A DNA stretch of 64,000 nucleotides from Edaphobacter bradus (GTDB taxonomy: Bacteria; Acidobacteriota; Terriglobia; Terriglobales; Acidobacteriaceae). Below the pieces are notes generated by a model. That model made no database searches. It worked only from the letters and a program-made list of their open reading frames with translations, and was not told the DNA's origin. The first letter of the stretch is position 1; every line of letters starts with the position of its first letter. Below, piece by piece: positions 25,332 to 34,381 of the stretch. The stretch is taken from positions 372,001 to 436,000 of the forward strand of contig NZ_JAGSYF010000004.1 in assembly GCF_025685645.1 (NCBI RefSeq), read 5' to 3'. A program made the translations under genes and the position numbers.

Positions 25332-26456
25332 TCAGAACGGCTTACCGAGAAAGAGATAGATCAGCTCGATGACGAGGATGATGACCACGGTCGACTCCAG
25401 AAAGAAAGCCCGGCTTTGGTTGAACTGATCGACCATGAAGCGGTAGAGATTCTCGGCGGTGTCGATCTTCTGCTTGACGAGGTCTTTGTAGTCAGGCACG
25501 CCGACTTTGGACGCAGCCAGTTTGTAGAGGCGCGCGGCGAACATATCGCTGAGGAACTTGATGGCGTTGTCGGCGCGTTCGGTCAGTTCCACGACCTCAA
25601 GCAGCACCGTGTAAAGGCGAGTAGCGGAGCGGGCCATACGCCAGCGCGCCAGAATTCCGGTTCCTCCCTCGAGCGAGTCGTAGGCGGAGTCAAGCTGCTT
25701 CGACAGCAGATCGTCGTAGTGGCGGAACTCGAGCAGCTGCGAGTTGGCGTACTCAAGCAGCTGGATGGCGGTCTCTGCGCCGGTGGTGGTGTCATAGACG
25801 ATAGCGGCGTTCCAGCCGATGACGGCCAGGTCGTCGGGATAGTAGGAGATGCGCGATTGAAGGACCTCCTGGCACTCTCCGTCGGAGAGCGGCATGGTGT
25901 CTCCGCGCACGACCTGCGCGATGCGGCTGCCGTGGATTTGGACGAGCTCGCCTGCAGAAGGACGGCCAGTCACCTCGCGGAGGTGAAAGATGAAGTAGTC
26001 CTCGCTGAGAAACTCCGGATACTCCTTGATTAGTGCCGGCCGGGCGTGCTCGAGCTTCTGGCGGACGATGCGGCCGGCATTGCCGGCGAAGTCGACGTCC
26101 CAGACCCAGTGGCTGGCGAGCCGGATGAGCATCTCCCAATCCCCGTAGAAGGGAAGCTGGAAGACGACGCTGATGACCCCGTAGTCGTAGTACTTGATCT
26201 CGCCTTGAAGGGTTTGACCAGTTTCGAGCACCAGCGGCTCAATGGGCTCGATGACGGGAGGCCTTTGGAAACGGATGTAGCTGGGGGTAGGATGCTTCAA
26301 CGCCGGTTGCGCGACGATGGAGGCGCTGATGATCTGCCTGAGCTTGTCGAGGAGGATCTCCTCACAGACGTCGAACTGGATCAGTACAAGCACGGACCCA
26401 GACAGCGCCGGACTATCACGCGGAGGCGGAACGGATTGGGAGAGGGATTCCAGCAT
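25332..26456 (-). CDS. RMD1/DUF155-family membrane-anchored protein
   Basis: About 374 residues. The central region (YYDYGVISVVFQLPFYGDWEMLIRL, ALIKEYPEFLSEDYFIFHL) and the helical second half (ETAIQLLEYANSQLLEFRHYDDLL, LYTVLLEVVELTERADNAIKFLSDMF) match DUF155/RMD1. The family is known from yeast mitochondrial proteins of meiotic division and translation; the bacterial role is unknown. One C-terminal transmembrane helix (AFFLESTVVIILVIELIYLFL) would anchor it. An in-frame TTG at 26465 is an alternative start. Confidence 0.85.
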   Translation of the reverse strand: MLESLSQSVPPPRDSPALSGSVLVLIQFDVCEEILLDKLRQIISASIVAQPALKHPTPSYIRFQRPPVIEPIEPLVLETGQTLQGEIKYYDYGVISVVFQLPFYGDWEMLIRLASHWVWDVDFAGNAGRIVRQKLEHARPALIKEYPEFLSEDYFIFHLREVTGRPSAGELVQIHGSRIAQVVRGDTMPLSDGECQEVLQSRISYYPDDLAVIGWNAAIVYDTTTGAETAIQLLEYANSQLLEFRHYDDLLSKQLDSAYDSLEGGTGILARWRMARSATRLYTVLLEVVELTERADNAIKFLSDMFAARLYKLAASKVGVPDYKDLVKQKIDTAENLYRFMVDQFNQSRAFFLESTVVIILVIELIYLFLGKPF

Positions 26457-26465
26457 CCCTTGCAA

Positions 26466-26865
26466 GGATACCGGCCCTAGTGGACGATTTTGAACTTTTC
26501 GGCGTTCGGGGATCTCGGCCGACCCTTTCTCGGAGCTTATGTAACCCGAGAGTTCCCCCTCTCACTAGAGAGCATCTCAACTCTTAAAGACGAGCTCCTC
26601 TTCGAACGCCGGCGTAAAGTTCTATCTGGGCGCCGCCCGCGCTTAACATGTACGGCATAAAAGAGGGCTGTGAAAGACAATTCCGCGACATCCCTTCCCT
26701 TTCCGCGGGAGGGATGTCGACAGGAGAGCCTGACCTGACATTGTTTGTTCTCCTGAAGAAATCCAGGGCCAGAATAGTGCAGGCAGATCGAAACCGTCAG
26801 CTGATAGCCATACGACTTATTGCTTATCGCAGGGACGGACTAAGCTGGCGCAGTAGAGGACCTCT
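26466..26865. other. 400-bp intergenic region with a strong hairpin at 26686-26719
   Basis: This gap lies between the RMD1 start (minus) and the DUF481 gene (plus). The clearest element is an inverted repeat, CGACATCCCT (26686-26695) with AGGGATGTCG (26710-26719), extendable to 13 pairs with one G-U pair. No T-run follows. A 73-codon ORF at 26648-26869 spans it but has skewed composition and no ribosome-binding site, so I do not call it a gene. Confidence 0.4.
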
Positions 26866-27965
26866 ATGACCTATCGCTTGAGATACCTATCTCTGATAGC
26901 TGTTGTACAACGGTTCGACCACAACTCACGCAGGGTTTTTCAAGGATGGATCGCTCTGTCTCTCCTCGCGCCTTGTATCGCACTGGCGAGCAGCCGCACC
27001 AAGACGGATATCGTCTACATGCGCAACGGCGACAAGATCACGGCGAACTCCAGTCTCTCAATCAGGGCCAGCTCTCCATCAAGCCTGATTACACGAGTAG
27101 CTCGTTTGTCATCGACTGGGCCAAGGTAGATCATGTCGAGAGCAAGCAGGGGTTCATGATTATGGACCCGCGTGGAACAATCTATACGGGCACGATCAGT
27201 AAGGGCGCAGAGAACCGAACGATGGTGGTCGACGAAAATGCTACGGCGACACTGCCTTTTGATTCCGTTATCCAGATAGAACAGTTGGGGCGGACCTTTC
27301 TTAGGCGATTCCGTGGAGATTTCGACCTTGGGTCAAGTTTCGCGAAATCGAATGACCTGAAGAGTCTCACTCTCCAGGGCGATCTGGGCTATCAATCCGA
27401 TAAAAATCTGTTTTCTTTGAATTTCAGTTCTCAATGGACGAGCCAACGAAAGACCTCGAACACCGACGAAACTACGGTAAAGACTGCGCTCTTTAGACAA
27501 CTGCGCAAATCCAATTGGTACGCCGGTGGAATCGCGAACTTTCTTTCGAGCTCAGAGCAGCAGGTTTCTCTACGCTCTACTTTGGGAGCAGCTTTGGCTA
27601 CGCGCCCCATCTTCACGAACCGCAACAACTTGACTGTTGTGAGTGGACTCGCTTTGACGCTTGAGCGAGACTCCCAAAACGCCGTCAGCAGTGCACGTAC
27701 GGAGGCATTGGACTCCGCCTTCTCACTGGAATACTCAACATTCCGGTTTGATTCGACGACCTTCAATACATCGGTCTGGCTCTATCCAAGCCTTACCTCG
27801 CCGGGTCGCGTGCGCATGACTTTGAATCAGGACGTGTACTACAAATTCCTCCATGACTTTTATGTCCGCTTGAGCTTTTACGATAACTACGACAACCAGC
27901 CGGTCGTAGGTGCGCCGACCAACAACTTTGGCGGATCGACAACCCTAGGATGGTCGTTTCATTAG
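26866..27965 (+). pseudogene. DUF481-type outer-membrane beta-barrel gene, apparent -1 frameshift
   Basis: The N-terminal frame (from 26866) encodes a signal-like stretch (ALSLLAPCIALASS) and TDIVYMRNGDKIT, the usual start of DUF481 proteins. The match then jumps at 27040-27044 to another frame that reads GELQSLNQGQLSIKPDYTSS and continues to 27965. The second frame holds the LysM-like strand region and the C-terminal barrel (TLQGDLGYQSDKNLFSLNFSSQW to a terminal TLGWSFH, aromatic end). One missing G at ACGGCG would explain it. An intact 339-codon ORF from 26946 exists, but its first 35 residues look like out-of-frame sequence. It could be a true mutation or a sequence error. Confidence 0.7.
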
Positions 27966-28337
27966 GGTTAGTGTGGACGGCACCTGGCCCGGTGTATTAA
28001 CGATTTCGCGCGGTTTCTAAGAGGGGAGGGGCTGCCCTCAGACATGGCCCGCAGACGCCCTATGTGCAGCCTAAGTAGGATCGAGGTTATAGCTGATGTC
28101 GTTCAGCCAGCCTGCAACGAAGTCCTCGTCCTTGGGATCAAGCTCGTAGGCATCATTGAGCAGGAGCATTGTTGCCCAGTACACAAGCGCTCGCTCAGAG
28201 ATCAAGCCAAGCCGTTTGTGTTCCAGCGCCTTAGAGATGTGATCGCGTGTGATCGGTATACCTGGTTCCGGCACTCTAAAGTGAGTGCTTGCTGTCCGCA
28301 CCTCGGGCTCTAAATTGAACTTGAAAATCCCCGCTAG

Positions 28338-29004
<667 letters not shown>

Positions 29005-29171
29005 AACTATTATTGTTGCAATAAGATGCCGGCGACGAGGAACGTTCCGTGTCATGCAAGCTCTGGGAGCGCTTGCCGGCTCGCTCCACCGACTGGATTA
29101 GTTTAGCAGAAATTCGGGTCGCTGGCGGAGGTGAACAATCCGCGGGTCCCGGTCTCACAAGAAAGCGTACT

Positions 29172-29180
29172 TGATATACT
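29172..29180 (+). promoter_or_regulatory. Extended -10 promoter before the Cys-rich leader ORF
   Basis: TGATATACT matches the TGnTATAAT extended -10 pattern. Transcription would start about 29187-29190, at or next to the leader ATG (29190), giving a leaderless or near-leaderless uORF. No good -35 is visible 17 bp upstream. Confidence 0.5.
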
Positions 29181-29189
29181 AAGCGGCAG

Positions 29190-29258
29190 ATGGTGTCCTC
29201 GATCAAGCGCGCGTGTTGTTGTTGCTGCATGAGCCTTGCGCCGTGTTGTCGTCGCTAG
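29190..29258 (+). CDS. Cys-rich leader peptide (putative cysteine attenuator uORF)
   Basis: A 22-codon ORF starts MVSSIKRA, continues with five consecutive Cys codons (TGT TGT TGT TGC TGC at 29214-29228), then MSLAP, two more Cys codons (29244-29249), Arg-Arg and TAG. It lies 103 bp before cysD, the first gene of the sulfate-assimilation operon. No Shine-Dalgarno precedes it, but a -10 element about 10 bp upstream allows a leaderless transcript. Poly-Cys uORFs acting as cysteine-sensing attenuators are known in mycobacteria; by analogy, ribosome stalling when Cys-tRNA is scarce would raise cysDNH expression. This is inference, but seven Cys in 22 codons at this place is very unlikely by chance. 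Confidence 0.72.
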   Translation: MVSSIKRACCCCCMSLAPCCRR

Positions 29259-29361
29259 CGACCCGTCTTCCTTCCTTAATTATTCAACCCTTTTGAAGTT
29301 CAAGCGCTGTGAACCTGCATTTGCCGCTGGGCGCAGTGTCTTCACGGAGATTCTCTATCCA
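29259..29361 (+). promoter_or_regulatory. cysD leader region after the uORF
   Basis: The segment between the uORF stop and the cysD ATG contains a pyrimidine tract (TCTTCCTTCCTT, 29266-29277) able to pair weakly with the cysD Shine-Dalgarno GGAGA (29346-29350). GTGAA (29309-29313) can pair with TTCAC (29341-29345) immediately before that site. No classic stem plus T-run terminator is visible. Control by access to the ribosome-binding site, or by Rho, therefore seems more likely than an intrinsic attenuator. Confidence 0.4.
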
Positions 29362-30294
29362 ATGATTGGTCTGGAACAAGAAGCAGTAAGCCCACCGGCG
29401 CAGTTGAACCATCTGCAGGCCCTTGAGGCTGAGAGTATCGCGATTCTGCGAGAGGCCGTGGCGGAGTTTGCGCGGCCGGTGATGCTGTACTCGATCGGGA
29501 AGGACTCCTCCGTGATGCTGCGCCTGGCGCAGAAGGCGTTCTATCCTGGGAAGATTCCCTTTCCGCTGCTTCACGTCGATACCAGTTACAAGTTTCCCGA
29601 GATGATCCAGTTCCGCGATGCATATGCGCGAGAGATCGGCGCGGAGCTGATTGTGCATCGCAACGAAGAGGCGATTGCGGCAGGCGCAAATCCTTACACG
29701 CTGGGGACGCAGAACTGCTGCGGCCTGCTGAAGACGCGGAGTCTGCTGGATGCGCTGGCGGAGGGCGGCTTCGACGCAGCGTTTGGCGGTGCTCGCAGGG
29801 ATGAGGAGAAGAGCCGGGCCAAGGAGCGCGTGTACAGCTTTCGCGACGGCGCGGGGCAGTGGGACCCGAAGAACCAGCGGCCGGAGCTGTGGAGTCTGTA
29901 CAACTCGCGGCTGCGCAAGGGAGAGAGCATCCGCGTGTTCCCGCTCTCGAACTGGACCGAGATGGACATCTGGCTCTACCTGTATGCGGAGAGGATTCCG
30001 ATTGTGCCGTTGTACTTCGCCAAGGAGCGGCCGCTGGTGGTGCGGGGTGGCGCGTTGACTCTGTACAGCGAAGGAATGAAGCTTCTGCCAGGCGAGAAGG
30101 TAGAGACGGTGAAGGTAAGGATGCGTTCGTTGGGCTGCGCGCCGTGCACGGGCGCGATCCGCAGCGAAGCAGACACGCTGCCGAAGATCATCGAGGAGCT
30201 GATGACGTTCCGGAGGAGCGAGCGCGAGAACCGCGCGATCGACCATGACGAAGAGGGCTCGATGGAAGTGAAGAAGCGGGAGGGCTACTTCTAA
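29362..30294 (+). CDS. cysD: Sulfate adenylyltransferase subunit 2
   Basis: 310 residues of the PP-loop ATP-pyrophosphatase family. With CysN it forms APS from ATP and sulfate. The P-loop-like LYSIGKDSSVM (residues 43-52) and the HVDTSYKFPEMIQFRD, AFGGARRDEEKSRAKER and WTEMDIWLYLY blocks are typical. The start at 29362 gives MIGLEQEAV and has GGAG 12 nt upstream; an ORF extension to 29236 would overlap the Cys-rich leader ORF. First structural gene of cysDNH. Confidence 0.97.
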   Translation: MIGLEQEAVSPPAQLNHLQALEAESIAILREAVAEFARPVMLYSIGKDSSVMLRLAQKAFYPGKIPFPLLHVDTSYKFPEMIQFRDAYAREIGAELIVHRNEEAIAAGANPYTLGTQNCCGLLKTRSLLDALAEGGFDAAFGGARRDEEKSRAKERVYSFRDGAGQWDPKNQRPELWSLYNSRLRKGESIRVFPLSNWTEMDIWLYLYAERIPIVPLYFAKERPLVVRGGALTLYSEGMKLLPGEKVETVKVRMRSLGCAPCTGAIRSEADTLPKIIEELMTFRRSERENRAIDHDEEGSMEVKKREGYF

Positions 30295-31928
30295 TGGTTG
30301 AGGCGAGAGAGTACGTCGCGAGCAGTGAGTTTGATTCGTTTCTTGAGGCGCACCTCGGGCAGGAGATGCTGCGGTTCACCACGGCCGGTAGCGTGGATGA
30401 CGGCAAAAGCACGCTGATCGGGCGGCTGCTGCACGACACCAAGAGCGTGTATGAGGATCAGCTCGCTGCGGTGAAGAAGAGCAGGGTGAATCGCGCCGCG
30501 GGCGGCCATGTGGATTTTTCGCTGCTGACGGATGGCCTGAAGGCCGAACGCGAACAGGGCATCACCATCGATGTGGCCTACCGTTATTTTTCGACGGCGC
30601 GGCGGAAGTTCATCATCGCGGATACTCCAGGGCATGAGCAGTACACGCGCAACATGGCGACGGGAGCCTCGACCGCAGATGTGGCCATCGTGCTGATCGA
30701 CGCGAAGGCGTTTCTGCGCGAAGGCGGGCTGCTGTCGCAGTCGAAGCGGCATACCTACATCGCTGCATTGCTGAGGATTCCACATGTAGTGGCTGCGGTC
30801 AACAAGATGGACCTCGTCGGATACTCGGAGGAGACCTTCGCCTCGATCCGCAGCGAGTTCAGCGAGCTGGCTTCAAGGCTGGGAGTGCGGAGCGTTACGG
30901 CGATTCCGGTGAGCGCGCTCGAAGGCGACAACGTGGTTACCCCGAGCGCGGCGATGCCGTGGTATGAAGGGCCGACGCTGCTGGAGTATCTGGAGACGGT
31001 ACCTCTGCACGAGGGTGAGGCCAAGGGGCCGCTGCGTTTTCCGGTCCAGTTGGTGCTGAGGCCGGACGCGGAGTTTCGCGGATTTGCAGGGCAGGTGGCT
31101 CGCGGCGTATTGCGCGCCGGGCAGCGAGTAAAGGCGCTGCCTTCAGGCCGCGAGACGGTCGTGCGCAGGATAGTGACGTACGACGGCGATCTTGCTGCCG
31201 CTACGCATCCCCAGAGCGTTACGGTGGAACTCGAGGATGAGATCGACCTGAGCCGCGGCGAGATGCTAGTGGATGCCAGCGATGCAGCGCCTGAGGTGAG
31301 CCGTCGATTCCGCGCCATGGTGGTGTGGATGCACGAGGAGCCGCTGGTGCCGGGACGCACGTATATCGCCAAGCACACGACCCGCATGGTGCGTGCGACG
31401 GTGCGGGCGATCCGGTATCGCGTGGATATTGGCTCGCAGGAGCATGGTTCGGCGGAGCGGCTGGCGATGAACGAGATTGCCGAGGTGGAGTTCGAGACGA
31501 ACCTGCCGCTCTTCTTCGATGCCTATGCGGAGGATCGCAACATCGGGTCGCTGATCCTGATCGACGGCCTGACGAACGCCACAGTTGGCGCGGCGATGAT
31601 CGTTGGCGCAGTTGCGGTATCCGATACGTACGTGGCGCGGGCAGTCCTGGTGCTGGTGCCGTCCAGGCCGGAGCTTGCCGAGCGCGTGCGTGATGGGCTG
31701 GGAGCGCGGGGCGAGAGGGCCGCGGTCGTCGACGATGCGCTGATTCCCGAGAGTGCCGTAGCCGCTGCCGTGCGCGCACTGCAATTGGCTGGAGTAGTTG
31801 CGGTGTCGTCGCGTGAGTTGTCTGCGGAGTCGCTCGCGCAGATTGAGAGCTTTGCCGAGGGCGGTGTGGTGTTGGGCGAGGGATTAGACGATAACGAAGT
31901 TCTACGGCTGGCAGGAGTGAAGGAATGA
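30294..31928 (+). CDS. cysN: Sulfate adenylyltransferase subunit 1 (GTPase) with atypical C-terminal extension
   Basis: 544 residues. An EF-Tu-like GTPase domain has GSVDDGKS (32-39), DTPGHEQ (110-116) and NKMD (170-173), followed by beta-barrel domains II and III ending near ATVGAAMI (about 436). It couples GTP hydrolysis to APS synthesis with CysD. The remaining 108 residues sit where CysNC fusions carry APS kinase. Here no GxxGxGKS P-loop is seen (ARAVLVLVPSRPELAERVRD is in its place), so the tail is probably a degenerate kinase-like domain. The ATG shares a base with the cysD stop (TAATG). Confidence 0.95.
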   Translation: MVEAREYVASSEFDSFLEAHLGQEMLRFTTAGSVDDGKSTLIGRLLHDTKSVYEDQLAAVKKSRVNRAAGGHVDFSLLTDGLKAEREQGITIDVAYRYFSTARRKFIIADTPGHEQYTRNMATGASTADVAIVLIDAKAFLREGGLLSQSKRHTYIAALLRIPHVVAAVNKMDLVGYSEETFASIRSEFSELASRLGVRSVTAIPVSALEGDNVVTPSAAMPWYEGPTLLEYLETVPLHEGEAKGPLRFPVQLVLRPDAEFRGFAGQVARGVLRAGQRVKALPSGRETVVRRIVTYDGDLAAATHPQSVTVELEDEIDLSRGEMLVDASDAAPEVSRRFRAMVVWMHEEPLVPGRTYIAKHTTRMVRATVRAIRYRVDIGSQEHGSAERLAMNEIAEVEFETNLPLFFDAYAEDRNIGSLILIDGLTNATVGAAMIVGAVAVSDTYVARAVLVLVPSRPELAERVRDGLGARGERAAVVDDALIPESAVAAAVRALQLAGVVAVSSRELSAESLAQIESFAEGGVVLGEGLDDNEVLRLAGVKE

Positions 31929-32620
31929 GCGTGATCGAGACATCGGTAGACTATGAGGCGACGAGCGCAGAGGCGTTGGTGGAGCAGGTCGTACGCGAGT
32001 CGCAGGGCAAAGGCGTTTGTCTGACGAGCAGCTTCCAGACTGAAGATATGGTCGTGCTGCATCTGCTGCGCCAGCATCTGCCGGATGTGCTGGTGATCTT
32101 TCTTGAGACGGGCTACCACTTCAAGGAATTGATCGCCTATCGCGACCGGATGACTGCGGAGTGGGGCTTGAATCTCATCAACGCTCTGCCGGAGTTGACG
32201 GTTCCTCAGTACGAGGCGCAGTTCGGCAAGCTGCACATTGTTCAGCCGACAGCGTGCTGCCAGGCGCGCAAGGTAGAGCCTCTGATGCGTTCGCTGGAGC
32301 CTTTCGACTGGTGGTTTACCGGGCTGCGCAGAGAGCAGTCGCCGACGCGCGCGGGGCTGAAGAAGGTGGAGGACCATCGGACTCCGACAGGCAAGCATCT
32401 GAAAAAGGTGAGCGTGCTGGCGGATTGGAACTGGGCGCGCGTGACGGAATATGCGCAGCTGCACGGCATTCCGCAGCTTGAGCTCTACGCACGCGGATAC
32501 ACGAGCATCGGTTGTGAGCCGTGCACGGCCATTCCCGAGGCGGGGGCCGATGCCCGCAGCGGACGCTGGGGCGGCAAGAAGCTGGAGTGCGGCATCCACA
32601 CCTTCTCGGAGAAGGCCTGA
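31925..32620 (+). CDS. cysH: Assimilatory adenylyl-sulfate (APS) reductase
   Basis: 231 residues of the PAPS/APS reductase family, reducing activated sulfate to sulfite with thioredoxin. The catalytic Cys222 lies in ECGIH. Four further cysteines (CC at 111-112 and CEPC at 197-200) form the [4Fe-4S] site that marks APS-specific reductases. Thus the pathway here can use APS directly, consistent with the lack of a functional APS kinase in CysN. It overlaps cysN by 4 nt (ATGA). Confidence 0.95.
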   Translation: MSVIETSVDYEATSAEALVEQVVRESQGKGVCLTSSFQTEDMVVLHLLRQHLPDVLVIFLETGYHFKELIAYRDRMTAEWGLNLINALPELTVPQYEAQFGKLHIVQPTACCQARKVEPLMRSLEPFDWWFTGLRREQSPTRAGLKKVEDHRTPTGKHLKKVSVLADWNWARVTEYAQLHGIPQLELYARGYTSIGCEPCTAIPEAGADARSGRWGGKKLECGIHTFSEKA

Positions 32621-32678
32621 GGAGTGCGCGCGGTCAAAGAGTTGGCTGCTGCCGCGCAAAAAGGACTAAGCTGATTCC

Positions 32679-33776
32679 ATGATGGAGCGGCGGCAGATCG
32701 TTCAGCTTTGGCGGCTGGGCGGAGCCTCGGTGATGGTGACGCTGGTGCGCGTAGAGGGCTCGAGCTACCGGCGGGCTGGTGCTAGGCTGCTGCTCGCGCA
32801 GAGTGGAGAATACGCCGGGACGATCAGCGGAGGATGCCTTGAGGCTGAGGTGATCCGCAAGGCGGCCTGGATGGTGCGCGAAGGCGCTAGGGTGCAGCGC
32901 TACTCGACGATGTTCGACGATACGGCGGAGGTTCCGTTTGGGCTAGGTTGCGGCGGAGTCGTGGATCTGCTGCTGGAGCGTGCGGATACTCCGGAGTGCA
33001 GCGCGCTGATGAGCGCGATGGAGGGAACTCTCTCCGGAACAACCGCCGTGGTGGTGACATGGCTTCCGGGTGAGGGCAGGGCGCTTCGACGTGTTGTGCT
33101 GGTGGAGGGAGCGGTGGTCTTTGCCAGCGAAGGACTGAGCGAGAAGAAGATTGAGTGCGCTCGGGGGCTGCGAGCAAATGAGCAATATGAAGGCCGCTTC
33201 GTCGAGGAGCTTCGCGCGCCGCAGCGTTTGTTTGTGCTGGGAGCGGGTGACGATGCAAGGCCATTGGTGAGCATGGCCGCATTGATGGGCTGGAGTGTGG
33301 TCGTAGCGGACGGTCGCTCCCAGTTGGCACGTGCCGAGCGGTTTCCTGCGGCGGAGCGTGTTGTAGCGGACGGTGTGAATAGCTTGGGTATCAAGGCTTC
33401 GGACGCAGTTGTGGTGATGACGCACAGCTACGAGCAGGACCGCGAGATCCTGACGGCTCTGTTGCCGGTTGCGCCGCGGTATTTCGGAGTACTAGGAGCG
33501 CGGCATCGCAGCTCGCTTCTGTTGAGCGAGGCCGCCGCAAGGATTGGACTGAGTGTCGCTGCATGCTGTGAGCGCATCTATGCACCGGTGGGATTGGATC
33601 TCGGCGGCGACGGGCCAGAAGCGATTGCACTGGCCGTGCTCGCGGAGGCGCAGGCTGTGTGCGAAGGAAGGCTGGGAGCTTCGCGCAGGCTCACCGCCGA
33701 AGACGTTGCGCGCTATGTGAATGAGGGTGGCGTGGCACGGTATCTTCCGCAGTGCGCGCTCGATGAGGTGCGGTGA
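32679..33776 (+). CDS. xdhC: XdhC/CoxI-family molybdenum-enzyme maturation protein
   Basis: 365 residues. The N-terminal CoxI/XdhC domain contains LVRVEGSSYRRAGARLLL, TISGGCLEAEV and FGLGCGGVVDLLLE. The C-terminal Rossmann-like XdhC domain has RLFVLGAGDDARPLVSMAAL and VVMTHSYEQDREILTALL. The family binds and sulfurates molybdenum cofactor before its insertion into xanthine-dehydrogenase-type enzymes. Such an enzyme is encoded by the convergent genes at 34382-38043, its likely client. It starts 58 bp after cysH and couples to mocA by overlap. Confidence 0.93.
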   Translation: MMERRQIVQLWRLGGASVMVTLVRVEGSSYRRAGARLLLAQSGEYAGTISGGCLEAEVIRKAAWMVREGARVQRYSTMFDDTAEVPFGLGCGGVVDLLLERADTPECSALMSAMEGTLSGTTAVVVTWLPGEGRALRRVVLVEGAVVFASEGLSEKKIECARGLRANEQYEGRFVEELRAPQRLFVLGAGDDARPLVSMAALMGWSVVVADGRSQLARAERFPAAERVVADGVNSLGIKASDAVVVMTHSYEQDREILTALLPVAPRYFGVLGARHRSSLLLSEAAARIGLSVAACCERIYAPVGLDLGGDGPEAIALAVLAEAQAVCEGRLGASRRLTAEDVARYVNEGGVARYLPQCALDEVR

Positions 33777-34342
33777 GTATAGCTGCAGTGATTGTGGCCG
33801 CAGGCGCTTCAAGCAGGCTGGGTGAGCCAAAGCAACTCGTACGTCTGGGCAACGAGACATTGCTGGAGCGCACGGTAAGGGTGGCTCGCGATGCCGGATG
33901 TTCGCCGATAATTGTGGTTCTTGGCTCAGACTATCTGCAGATATTGACCGGGTGTTCGCTCGGCGACGTCGTTACCGTGATCAACGACCAGTGGCAAGAG
34001 GGGATGGGTTCGTCGATCAGGTGGGGTGTCCATGCGTGCAAGAATGTAGCCGGCAAAGTCGACGGCGCGGTGATTTTGACCTGTGATCAGCCTGCAGTCA
34101 CGGCAGAGCATCTGATGCGGCTGATGCTGAAGAACGAGATCAAAGCGTCACGCTATGCAGCTAGGAATGGGGTTCCGGCTTTCTTTCCAAACAAGCACTT
34201 CGATGCACTGATGGCGCTCAAGGGAGACGCCGGAGCGAGGGAGTTGCTTAAAGATGCTCGCTATGAAGAGTTGGCCAACGGTGAGCTGGATGTGGATACG
34301 TCTGACGACCTGGAGCGAGCCAGGGAATTGTTTGAGCAGTGA
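33773..34342 (+). CDS. mocA: MobA-like molybdenum cofactor cytidylyl/nucleotidyltransferase
   Basis: 189 residues of the GT-A-like NTP transferase family. The nucleotide-binding motif VIVAAGASSRLGEPKQLV opens the protein; DGAVILTCDQPAVTAEHLM supplies the metal-binding Asp, and NGVPAFFPNKHFDAL is typical of MocA. It would add CMP to molybdopterin cofactor, giving the MCD form used by bacterial molybdenum hydroxylases. The GTG start overlaps the xdhC stop (GTGA). Confidence 0.92.
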   Translation: MSIAAVIVAAGASSRLGEPKQLVRLGNETLLERTVRVARDAGCSPIIVVLGSDYLQILTGCSLGDVVTVINDQWQEGMGSSIRWGVHACKNVAGKVDGAVILTCDQPAVTAEHLMRLMLKNEIKASRYAARNGVPAFFPNKHFDALMALKGDAGARELLKDARYEELANGELDVDTSDDLERARELFEQ

Positions 34343-34381
34343 GGCCATCCAGCCTTTTATCGCAGTGACGCGAGACGCATG

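Noticed and set aside
26648..26869. 73-codon plus-strand ORF before the DUF481 gene
   Set aside because: It includes a strong hairpin, lacks a Shine-Dalgarno and recognisable features, and ends next to the DUF481 start.
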